Assembly: GCA_025464345.1 (NCBI GenBank)
Contig: JAODGP010000097.1
Location: 1 to 9,374, forward strand
Direction: 5' to 3'
Length of the DNA stretch: 9,374 nucleotides
Source of the DNA: Methanosarcinales archaeon
GTDB lineage: Archaea; Halobacteriota; Syntropharchaeia; Alkanophagales; Methanospirareceae
The notes below the pieces were generated by a model. That model ran no database searches and was not told where the DNA came from. It saw nothing but the letters and a program-made list of their open reading frames with translations. This document shows, piece by piece, positions 1-6,092 of the stretch. Both the position numbers and the translations under genes were made by a program. Position 1 is the stretch's first letter; each line of letters opens with the position of its first letter.

Positions 1-255
1 ACCGCACTCAGCAGTCTGGGCTTGTATCTCTATGCAGGCATCGGTATTCTCTGCATAATACTATCACTCGGCATCGCCAATTATCTCAATTATGGCGCAC
101 TACCATTAGCGGAGCTGACGGGCATTGCCATGACGAGAGGGTTGGCGATTTCGTTCGTCGTGGAAGTGGGAATCGCGATAACGGTGATGGCGATCTTCGC
201 ATCCATATTCTTCGACCTGGCATGGAAGCCTGAGGATGAAGGAGGTGAGCAGTAG
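1..255 (+). CDS. mnhB: Mrp/Mnh-type Na+/H+ antiporter subunit B, C-terminal part (5' end outside window)
   Basis: The frame is open from the first base, so this is the last 84 residues of a gene that begins upstream; the TTG at position 22 is internal and is probably not the start. Two hydrophobic segments are visible, at about residues 7-27 and 46-68. The second contains VVEVGIAITVMAIF, typical of the MnhB/MrpB C-terminal membrane segment. A short charged tail (KPEDEGGEQ) follows. In this family the protein is a small membrane subunit of a multisubunit monovalent cation/proton antiporter; related subunits also occur in membrane-bound hydrogenase-type complexes. The stop lies 3 bases before the mnhC start, so the two are co-transcribed. 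The family call rests on motif feel plus the mnhC neighbour. Whether the complex is a free-standing antiporter or a module of a larger respiratory complex cannot be told from here. Confidence 0.8.
   Translation, partial: TALSSLGLYLYAGIGILCIILSLGIANYLNYGALPLAELTGIAMTRGLAISFVVEVGIAITVMAIFASIFFDLAWKPEDEGGEQ
241..247 (+). promoter_or_regulatory. Shine-Dalgarno site for mnhC
   Basis: GGAGGTG lies 11 bases before the ATG at 259, inside the last codons of mnhB. It is an almost complete match to the 3' end of archaeal 16S rRNA. It supports internal re-initiation within a polycistronic mRNA, in contrast to the apparently leaderless genes elsewhere in the window. Confidence 0.6.
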
Positions 256-258
256 GAT

Positions 259-690
259 ATGATGGAATGGCTGGTGGAAGAAATACTGGCGAAGTATAAT
301 TACTGGATTTCCATAGTACTGATGCTTATAGGGTTCTATGCGATGATAGCGAAGAACAACCTGCTGAAGAAGCTCATAGGGTTGAATATATTCCAGACCG
401 CAATCATACTCTTTTTCATATCGCTCGGTGATGTCTCCATAGGTGGCTGGGGCGGCGGAGTAACAGAGCCGATAGTAAAAGGAACGTTACCATGGGCTGC
501 TGCCGGGCACGTAGCAGAGGAAGGGGTGGTGTATGCCAATCCTCTGCCGCATGTGCTCATGCTGACTGCGATCGTGGTGCTCGCAGCAACAAGCGCTGTT
601 GCTCTCGCACTTGTGATAAGAATACACGAGGAGTACGGCACGATAGAGGAGGATGAAGTGATCGAGAAGGAGCGAGAGCGTGGTGTTTAG
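259..690 (+). CDS. mnhC: Mrp/Mnh-type Na+/H+ antiporter subunit C (NuoK-like)
   Basis: This 143-residue membrane protein resembles NuoK and MrpC. Three hydrophobic helices are visible at about residues 16-31, 38-56 and 98-121. The family signature is NPLPHVLMLTAIVV (94-107), followed by an Ala-rich stretch and a charged cytoplasmic tail (HEEYGTIEEDE). Between helices 2 and 3 there is a long Gly-rich loop (about 57-97, with GGWGGG). In Mrp complexes subunit C packs beside the ion-pumping subunits A and D. A second ATG directly follows the first, so the start could be 262. The gene sits 3 bases after mnhB behind a clear ribosome site. No mnhD follows: the next gene is convergent and ends 12 bases away, so this is the last gene of its operon. 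Family assignment is firm; physiological role (Na+ cycling, pH homeostasis or part of an electron-transfer complex) is inferred. Confidence 0.85.
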   Translation: MMEWLVEEILAKYNYWISIVLMLIGFYAMIAKNNLLKKLIGLNIFQTAIILFFISLGDVSIGGWGGGVTEPIVKGTLPWAAAGHVAEEGVVYANPLPHVLMLTAIVVLAATSAVALALVIRIHEEYGTIEEDEVIEKERERGV

Positions 691-702
691 TTTTGTTTGA
701 TG

Positions 703-1731
703 TCATCTTCGGATTGTTATTACATCCGCATCTTTTGTGATTTCAAATTCGACATCGCTCAGGAACTGTTTCGTTACATACATGTTCGTCCTGAGGTGCT
801 CGGTCATTTCACGAACCCTCAGCTCTGAACCTCCTTCTGCGAGTGCTATATAGGGTATGAGCTGGTCTGCGAGGTGTATATCCACGGTGGCGCTGCTGTT
901 GAGCTCTTTCAGTATCTCATGTGCAGCTTCTTCTCCCACAAGTTCCGCTCGCTTGCCAGGTTTACCGAGTGCACTGCCACCCTTGTAGCCCTGCCAGAGC
1001 GTGATACCACTGCCTGTGGCTATGTTTACCGGCTGAGCCCTGCCCGCATCTTCCACATCTATATCTATCCCGGCACTGTAACCCGAATCGTGCAATACAC
1101 GTGTTGCTGCTTTTGCCTGCCGCTCGCTCACATGTAATGGCAGTCCACGGGAGTGAGATATACCTCTAACAACCGTTGTTTTATCTTCATGGGGTTTAAA
1201 GCCATGTAAATTGCCCTTCACAGGATATATCCGAGCCTGAACGATACCGCCACCCTTCGGGTAATACCCCCGCCGCTTCAACACTAAATGGACATCGCAG
1301 CCCATCTCACGCAGGGCTTTCAGGAATACGCTGTTGTAGTAATCGATGGGTGGTGCCCAGAGCACATCCGTTCCACCAGTCACGGTTACCACCGTCTCGC
1401 CTTCTGCGAATAGAGCAACGGGGATGAGGCACTGTAATAAGAGCGTTATACTACCCGCGGTACCTATGTTCAACTCAGCATGGACACCTCTCAAATCGCC
1501 TGGCTGGAACATCAGATTCTGAGAACGCAATTCCAGACCTCTGGTTTCTCCGCATGATAATAGCTCCACTGCCTTTATTGCATGCAGATGCTGGGCAGCC
1601 AGACCCGGATTCGGTCTGTTTGCCCTTATGTTGCGTATCTCCACGCCCTGCCCGGTTATTGCTGCGAGTGCTATCGCAGTTCTTATTATCTGCCCGCCTC
1701 CCTCTCCAAATGAGCCATCTATCTCTATCAT
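703..1731 (-). CDS. rtcA: RNA 3'-terminal phosphate cyclase
   Basis: RtcA converts an RNA 3'-phosphate to a 2',3'-cyclic phosphate using ATP, through an enzyme-AMP intermediate on a histidine. The 342 residues match the family's usual length. The N-terminus carries the hallmark GSFGEGGGQIIRTA (6-19), then RANRPNPGLAAQH (36-48), WAPPIDYY (125-132) and YYPKGGG (156-162). Near the C-terminus EHLRTNMYV places the likely adenylated histidine at H312. The insert domain typical of RtcA appears to lie around residues 185-280, ending in GSALGKPGKRAELVGEEAA. The start ATG overlaps the stop of the upstream deacetylase gene (ATGA), so translation is probably coupled; it is the last gene of a three-gene minus-strand operon. 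In bacteria rtcA usually pairs with the ligase rtcB; here it does not, which is common in archaea. No disabling change was seen. Confidence 0.95.
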   Translation of the reverse strand: MIEIDGSFGEGGGQIIRTAIALAAITGQGVEIRNIRANRPNPGLAAQHLHAIKAVELLSCGETRGLELRSQNLMFQPGDLRGVHAELNIGTAGSITLLLQCLIPVALFAEGETVVTVTGGTDVLWAPPIDYYNSVFLKALREMGCDVHLVLKRRGYYPKGGGIVQARIYPVKGNLHGFKPHEDKTTVVRGISHSRGLPLHVSERQAKAATRVLHDSGYSAGIDIDVEDAGRAQPVNIATGSGITLWQGYKGGSALGKPGKRAELVGEEAAHEILKELNSSATVDIHLADQLIPYIALAEGGSELRVREMTEHLRTNMYVTKQFLSDVEFEITKDADVITIRR

Positions 1732-2768
1732 GATAGTGTGTGCCAGTATCTTCTCTGTACAGACTTTACCTCCTCTACACGGTTCTTTACTGCTTCTGTT
1801 GTCGCTACCTCGCGCTCTGCCACTGTATCAGGCGAGAGCATGGCACTGACCACTGCGGAAGCCGATTCAGCAATAGCATGCAGGTCATAGCCACCTTCAA
1901 GCGTTGCTACGAGCCGGTCATCGCTGTAATCTGCCGCTATTTTTTTCATTACTTCCATAAACAGCCCGAAGCCACGGGAAGAGACATTCATAGAAGCGAG
2001 CGGGTCTTTTATATGGGGATCAAAGCCCGCTGATATAAGTACAAATTCGGGTTTGAACTCCATCGCTATCGGCAGCAGTATGCTATTAAATACATAGAGA
2101 TAACCCGCATCATCTGTACCTGCGGGTAGTGGTACATTTACGGTATAACCTTCGCCAGCACCAATGCCCGGCTCATCCAGCCAGCCTGTGCCGGGGTAAT
2201 GTGGATACTGGTGTGTGGAGAAGTACAGTACGGATGGGTCGGATAAGAAAGCGTCCTGCGTGCCATTGCCATGATGTACGTCCCAGTCAACGATTAAAAT
2301 ACGCCTGATACCATACTCACGTTTCAAATGCTCGGCGGCAATCGCTATGTTATTGAAGATGCAGAAGCCCATGCCTCTGGTCGCGGTCGCATGATGCCCC
2401 GGTGGTCTTACCAGTGCGAAGATGCGTTTCACTTCAGATTCCATTACAGTATCCACCGCTTTGAGTAGACCACCTGCTGCGAGTCGGGCAACCTCAAAGC
2501 TATCACGACACACCGGTGTGTCGAGATCAAGCATTCCCCCACCGCGTGAGCTCATCACTTCCACCTTCGTTACATATGCACCCTGATGGATGTATCCAAG
2601 CTGTTCCTTAGCGGCTTTCGCCGGTGCTATCAGCTCAAGTTTATCGGTCAAGCCGTCGGTATCCAGTCGTTTCATTATTGCTCTCAGCCGTTCGGCTCTC
2701 TCCGGGTGGTGATGCCCGGTATAATGCTTCAAATAGTCGCCATGATACACAATACCTGCACTCTTCAT
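1728..2768 (-). CDS. Histone deacetylase-family (class II/AcuC-like) zinc amidohydrolase
   Basis: This 346-residue protein has the arginase/deacetylase fold signature of HDAC-family enzymes, which remove acetyl groups from lysine side chains or polyamines using Zn2+. Motifs in order are GHHHPERAERL (18-28), RPPGHHA (121-127, the tandem catalytic His H125/H126), DWDVHHGNGT (161-170, zinc ligands D163 and H165), SAGFD (246-250, third ligand D250) and EGGYD (291-295, with the transition-state Tyr Y294). All catalytic positions are intact. Position 257, in KDPLA, is Leu as in ordinary class II HDACs. The polyamine-specific HDAC10 has a gatekeeper Glu there, so a lysine deacetylase is slightly favoured over that kind of polyamine enzyme. 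The residues after about 315 form a charged C-terminal tail. The gene overlaps both neighbours by ATGA junctions: the small gene upstream and rtcA downstream. The natural substrate cannot be told from sequence; chromatin proteins such as Alba, metabolic enzymes and acetylated small amines are all possible. Confidence 0.92.
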   Translation of the reverse strand: MKSAGIVYHGDYLKHYTGHHHPERAERLRAIMKRLDTDGLTDKLELIAPAKAAKEQLGYIHQGAYVTKVEVMSSRGGGMLDLDTPVCRDSFEVARLAAGGLLKAVDTVMESEVKRIFALVRPPGHHATATRGMGFCIFNNIAIAAEHLKREYGIRRILIVDWDVHHGNGTQDAFLSDPSVLYFSTHQYPHYPGTGWLDEPGIGAGEGYTVNVPLPAGTDDAGYLYVFNSILLPIAMEFKPEFVLISAGFDPHIKDPLASMNVSSRGFGLFMEVMKKIAADYSDDRLVATLEGGYDLHAIAESASAVVSAMLSPDTVAEREVATTEAVKNRVEEVKSVQRRYWHTLS

Positions 2769-2953
2769 CGGTCTTCTCTCAGTTCAATTGTCGGTAAGCT
2801 ACCCCAGCTACGCAAGGGACTTCCTGCTCCAACGATAGAACTTGCAAGCACACGTAGTGGTTCCACATCCGCATGCGTTAAGGACAGTCCCTGCACCTCG
2901 CTCCAGTATATCTTTCTCTTGCACATCTTATATTGGTTTGTTATTCTATCCAT
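2765..2953 (-). CDS. Small conserved-looking hypothetical protein, coupled to the deacetylase
   Basis: I do not recognise this 62-residue (or 53-residue) protein. Three things support it as a real gene. Its TGA overlaps the deacetylase ATG as ATGA, the same junction used between the next two genes. Its codons resemble those of its neighbours. It is also the only frame filling the gap before the divergent tldD. The first ATG (2953) gives MDRITNQYKMCKRK; a second in-frame ATG at 2926 gives MCKRKIYWSEVQG. The TATA-like element at 2959-2966 would place a transcript start near 2939, between the two, which favours the shorter form. A weak GAGGG ribosome site precedes the longer one. The protein is soluble, has a basic N-terminus with a single Cys, and lacks membrane segments or a signal peptide. 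It could be an accessory factor or leader peptide for the operon. Confidence 0.5.
   Translation of the reverse strand: MDRITNQYKMCKRKIYWSEVQGLSLTHADVEPLRVLASSIVGAGSPLRSWGSLPTIELREDR
2927..2934 (+). promoter_or_regulatory. Candidate TATA box for tldD
   Basis: CTTATATT is a good archaeal TATA match. It lies inside the start of the divergent small gene, and a start site about 26 bases on (near 2956) would give tldD a leader of about 27 bases. No Shine-Dalgarno sequence is visible before the tldD ATG, which weakens this choice. The alternative element CTATAAAC (2959-2966) sits only about 20 bases from the ATG, too close for a standard leaderless start. Confidence 0.3.
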
Positions 2954-2958
2954 TTTTT

Positions 2959-2966
2959 CTATAAAC
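2959..2966 (-). promoter_or_regulatory. Candidate TATA box for the small ORF-deacetylase-rtcA operon
   Basis: Read on the minus strand this is GTTTATAG, a fair match to the archaeal TTTATA core, within the 29 bases that separate the two divergent starts. The usual 25-27 base spacing would start transcription near 2938-2940. That is downstream of the first ATG (2953) and about 13 bases before the second (2926). On the plus strand the same bases read CTATAAAC, so the element could in principle be used both ways. Prediction by eye only. Confidence 0.35.
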
Positions 2967-2982
2967 CCTCTTCATTATACAT

Positions 2983-4386
2983 ATGGAGGAAGCGATAAGA
3001 AGAGCTATGGACTTCGTGTTATCAGCGGGTGCCAGATACGCGGATATCCGGCTGGAACGTAGCCATGCTACGGTTATCGAATTAAAAGATGGTGTATTTC
3101 GTGAGATGAGCTATGGTATCGATCATGGTGCTGGTGTTCGTGTACTGTACGGCAATTCGTGGGGTTTCTCATCATCAAACGAACTATCCCTGATGGAGCT
3201 CTTCGAGGACGCACTCAAAATCGGGCGGGCGTTATCATCTCATGGTTCCGAAGAGATAACCCTTGCAGATGCACCGGCAGTAAATGAACACTTCCGGCTG
3301 AAACCACGTATTGATCCCGCAGATGTGAGTATAGGTGAGAAGAAGGAGATGGTAAAATCGGCATACAGAGCAGTGAAAGAGTACTCAACGCAGATAAAAG
3401 GGGTCACCATATCCTATATAGACGGTTACGGTGAGCGGATATATGCGAACACAGAGGGCAGCTACATAGTGGATGTGTTACCATCAGTCTTCATGCGTGT
3501 ACATGCGGTGGCGAAACGTGGTAACATTCTGCAGGAGGGCAGGGAGACTACGGGTGCAGTTGGTGGTTTTGAAGTGGTGAAGGAAGCAAATCCAGATGCG
3601 ATAGCGTTAAAAGCTGCGGATAAAGCTGTCAGACTGCTTGATGCGGAACTACCGCCCGCGGGTGAGTTCCCGGTCATCATGGATCCCAAGCTAAGTGGAG
3701 TGTTCATGCATGAAGCGCTCGGTCATGCCGCAGAGGCGGATCATGTGCTCTATGGGGAATCCATATTGAGCGGCAAACTGGGCGAGGCTATAGCGTATGA
3801 GGGTCTTACGATTGCAGATGATCCGACAGTTGAAGCGTCGCACGGCTATTACAGGTACGATGACGAGGGTGTTCGTGCACACCGTACGGAAGTGATAAGA
3901 GATGGTGTACTTGTATCATTCCTGCATACTCGTGAGACTGCCGGCAGATTAGATGCCGTACCTACCTCAAATGCTCGTGCTGCGAACTATTCCGAGATAC
4001 CGCTGGTAAGAATGAGCAATACGATAATCGAGCCCGGAGATTGTGCGTTTGAGGAGATGCGGGAGGATATATCATACGGTATTTATGCGATGGGCATGCG
4101 AGGGGGTCAGGTAGATACGGTAAGAGGCGAGTTTCAGTTCAGTGCGGAGGAGGCGTTCCTGATAGAAAACGGTGAGCTTAAAAGGAGATTGAAGAACATA
4201 TCGCTATCAGGGCGCACACTGGATGTGTTGAAGAGCATAGATGCGCTGGGTAAGACCAAAAGGAGGGGGTCTATCGGCTTCTGCGGTAAAGATGGACAGG
4301 AAGTTCCGGTTTCTGAATATGCGCCACACATACGCGTGAGGAAGATACTGGTGGGTGGCACTACTCCCGTTCCTTCACATAGATAA
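2983..4386 (+). CDS. tldD: TldD-family metalloprotease subunit
   Basis: TldD and TldE form a heterodimeric zinc protease that degrades or trims unfolded peptides and modified-peptide precursors; TldD carries the metal site. The 467 residues match the family length. The N-terminal domain opens with AGARYADIRLE (15-25). The catalytic motif HEALGHAAEAD gives H243, E244 and H248 (HExxxH). The C-terminal SIGFCGKDGQEVPVS supplies the third likely zinc ligand, C434, and the protein closes with the usual KILVGGT. All active-site features are present. The start at 2983 fits the family's N-terminus; an in-frame ATG at 3007 is possible but would trim the first helix. No tldE/pmbA gene is seen within the window, although the two are often neighbours in archaea. 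The gene diverges from the small ORF-deacetylase-rtcA operon and its last 26 bases overlap the convergent marker-3 gene. Confidence 0.95.
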   Translation: MEEAIRRAMDFVLSAGARYADIRLERSHATVIELKDGVFREMSYGIDHGAGVRVLYGNSWGFSSSNELSLMELFEDALKIGRALSSHGSEEITLADAPAVNEHFRLKPRIDPADVSIGEKKEMVKSAYRAVKEYSTQIKGVTISYIDGYGERIYANTEGSYIVDVLPSVFMRVHAVAKRGNILQEGRETTGAVGGFEVVKEANPDAIALKAADKAVRLLDAELPPAGEFPVIMDPKLSGVFMHEALGHAAEADHVLYGESILSGKLGEAIAYEGLTIADDPTVEASHGYYRYDDEGVRAHRTEVIRDGVLVSFLHTRETAGRLDAVPTSNARAANYSEIPLVRMSNTIIEPGDCAFEEMREDISYGIYAMGMRGGQVDTVRGEFQFSAEEAFLIENGELKRRLKNISLSGRTLDVLKSIDALGKTKRRGSIGFCGKDGQEVPVSEYAPHIRVRKILVGGTTPVPSHR

Positions 4387-5890
4387 CGTCGCCTTCTTTC
4401 AGCCGGCTGAGCCGCTCAAGGGTATGTGGTGAGAATGCGAGTGCGAGATTGGCGCCATCAAAGCTCTCACCGGTCGGTCCGTATCTGTCACTGTCATCCA
4501 GCCGAACACCCATGAGCCCCCTGTTTGACCTTGACATGTTCGTAACGCCCAGAACGCCCCGCTCCACCATGTCCTTCGGCAGGTTCTCGGGCACCAGCGT
4601 ACCCGCTTCTTCAGCACTGCCCTCGAAGAGCACTATCATGCCTGGTACAACGAAATGCACCTTCAAATGCCCTATTGGGCGATTGATCAGTCCTGTGAGC
4701 TTCTTGAAGTACCATACCGTCCTGGGCGCTTTATCATAGAATAATTCCACTTCATACACGTCCTCAGCCTCCACTCCCATGGTTCGCACCGTGCCTCTAT
4801 CAATGATCTCCATGGTCAGCTCTGGCTTCTGATCCACAACGATCGCATCATCATCGCAATTCCCCTCCCTGACCTGCTCTATATTCTCCGCGGCGAAGAA
4901 ATCCTCGGCTTCTTTCTGGGTCTTACCCACCACCATCATCCACTTCGGCTCGGTCTCTATGAGTATCGTATCGTCCTGATGTGAATATTCAAACAGGTCA
5001 CCGCCCTGAACCACCACGCCGAAGACGTTATGTGCGGGGTTCGGTAACCTGTTATCCTTGTACAGGAATATCTTACCGCGTTCTGTACCGGAATTCCGTG
5101 CGGTTAAACAGTACTTCGACCTGTATGCGAGGTTCTCAGGCGGTAAACTGAGCCCCTTCAGTGATTCCGATGCCACATACGTATTTGCAAAATCATCAAC
5201 GTGAATGACACCGCGATATGTGAGCGAGAAGAAATGCTCACTCGACATCGGCGCTTCCCTGAATAATTTTATCTTCGCGAATGTGAATATCTCCTGCCCC
5301 GGCTCTATCCGGGTATTCAGATCAGTGGTAACAAACCCCACACGCTCCGCTTTCGTTACAATCGGGTGTATCTCCTCTATCCTCTCACCTTCATCCAGAC
5401 GTGTAATTATGCTCCGCCCGCGGGTCAACCTGCCTATAACGGCATCCTCGGCAGTGCCATAAGCAGCTGTATGCTCCTGCTTGCTTATCATCAAATAGCA
5501 CATCCCGGGGTCAAACCCGCCGAAACCGAGGAAGACGTCCCACTTCTTATATGTGTGTTCGTTCCTGTCCACGCTTAGATCGGTCTGTATGGGTCCGATA
5601 GCGGTAACATTCTCGGTCTTCCACGCTATTATACCTCCATTGAACCTCTTATATTCGCTGAGGAATAAAGCTAAAGCTGGACTAACTGCCTCCTCACCTC
5701 CTGTTATTTTTATTCTCGCATATCCCTGCTCGAGTTTCACCTCAAATTCATTCTTCAATTCCCGCTCCGCCTTCTCTGAAACTACAGCAACCGCACAACC
5801 CTGCCTGTAAGGACCTTTAAGCTCCTCTATGATGTCTCCTAACCTCCTGCTTTCGACATCCTGCTCCTCGCCATTGAATTTGATTCTCAT
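4361..5890 (-). CDS. Methanogenesis marker protein 3 (UPF0288 family)
   Basis: This 509-residue protein matches methanogenesis marker 3, a family found in organisms with methyl-coenzyme M reductase. I recall recent structural work placing it, with McrC and other marker proteins, in the ATP-dependent complex that activates MCR; treat that role as known for relatives, not shown here. Visible landmarks are an N-terminal IKFNGEEQDV segment suggestive of a small beta-rich domain and the signature FGGFDPGMCYLMISKQEH (123-140). GRLTRGRS (153-160) and a beta-rich region with NPAHNVFGVVVQGGDLFEYS (284-303) follow, then GHLKVHFVVPGMIVLFEG (407-424). The C-terminal NMSRSNRGLMGVRL (451-464) and GPTGESFDGANL (471-482) look family-typical. 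Predicted soluble and cytoplasmic, without signal or membrane segments. It is the last minus-strand gene here, has its own promoter and overlaps the tldD 3' end. It is the strongest indicator of methane or alkane metabolism in the window. Confidence 0.92.
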   Translation of the reverse strand: MRIKFNGEEQDVESRRLGDIIEELKGPYRQGCAVAVVSEKAERELKNEFEVKLEQGYARIKITGGEEAVSPALALFLSEYKRFNGGIIAWKTENVTAIGPIQTDLSVDRNEHTYKKWDVFLGFGGFDPGMCYLMISKQEHTAAYGTAEDAVIGRLTRGRSIITRLDEGERIEEIHPIVTKAERVGFVTTDLNTRIEPGQEIFTFAKIKLFREAPMSSEHFFSLTYRGVIHVDDFANTYVASESLKGLSLPPENLAYRSKYCLTARNSGTERGKIFLYKDNRLPNPAHNVFGVVVQGGDLFEYSHQDDTILIETEPKWMMVVGKTQKEAEDFFAAENIEQVREGNCDDDAIVVDQKPELTMEIIDRGTVRTMGVEAEDVYEVELFYDKAPRTVWYFKKLTGLINRPIGHLKVHFVVPGMIVLFEGSAEEAGTLVPENLPKDMVERGVLGVTNMSRSNRGLMGVRLDDSDRYGPTGESFDGANLALAFSPHTLERLSRLKEGDVIYVKERE

Positions 5891-5910
5891 AATGTTTACT
5901 TTAAACTATG

Positions 5911-5920
5911 TTTTTAAAAG
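5911..5920 (-). promoter_or_regulatory. TATA box for the marker-3 gene, implying a leaderless mRNA
   Basis: On the minus strand the sequence reads CTTTTAAAAA, preceded by the purine-rich AAAAAAGAAAAAA, which could act as the factor-B recognition element. Its centre lies about 26 bases before the ATG at 5890, so the transcript should begin at or within a few bases of the start codon. No Shine-Dalgarno sequence is present, which agrees with a leaderless mRNA. Confidence 0.55.
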
Positions 5921-5966
5921 TTTTTTCTTTTTTGATGGGGATAAGAAATAGTGAATTCGGTTGATT

Positions 5967-6092
5967 TTATTCCAGAAAGAAGAGCCTGTCCCATGAATCA
6001 TTGTAAATGGTTGTGTGATTCCCGTTAACGGCAGCCATACCCTCGCAGTCAATGCCCTGAATGTGCTCGCGAAACCCTACTGGAGCTCGTGA
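5967..6092 (-). pseudogene. Possible 3' remnant of an unidentified gene
   Basis: On the minus strand, in a different frame from the ureohydrolase, there are 41 open codons ending in a TAA (5967-5969). The peptide includes FREHIQGIDCEGMAAVNG followed by NHTTIYNDSWDRLFFLE. This reads like the folded C-terminus of a protein, faintly recalling the NDPW-type ends of papain-like C39 peptidases, rather than random intergenic sequence. The only ATG (6036-6038) would give just 23 residues, and no ribosome site is seen. The frame starts inside the last codons of the ureohydrolase, as would happen if a deletion had removed the front of an older gene. It may equally be chance; I could not assign a family. 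Confidence 0.3.
6022..6031. repeat. Perfect 10-base palindrome in intergenic region
   Basis: CCGTTAACGG is identical on both strands and sits in the gap between the ureohydrolase stop and the marker-3 promoter. It could be a protein-binding site, but a single palindrome of this length is weak evidence. It also falls inside the remnant-like open frame. Confidence 0.25.

Noticed and set aside
22..24. TTG at 22 as the true start of the antiporter B subunit
   Set aside because: The frame is open to the first base, and the part seen is only the C-terminal portion of the family, so the gene starts upstream of the window.
691..702. T-rich stretch (TTTTGTTT) after mnhC as a terminator
   Set aside because: It is only eight bases, is interrupted by G and has no stem; too weak to annotate, although archaeal termination at T tracts is possible.
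2586..3062. A 158-codon plus-strand open frame spanning the deacetylase start and tldD start
   Set aside because: It opens inside the deacetylase on the opposite strand, runs through the divergent promoter and overlaps tldD in another frame; its peptide is low in charged residues and has no recognisable motif.
4449..5810. Several plus-strand open frames beneath the marker-3 gene
   Set aside because: They are antisense shadows of a strongly recognised 509-residue protein, Ser/Pro/Thr rich and without motifs.
5891..6076. The largest gene-free gap, searched for tRNA, small RNA or repeats
   Set aside because: Apart from the marker-3 TATA box, one palindrome and the remnant-like frame, no cloverleaf, snoRNA box pair or direct repeat was seen by eye.
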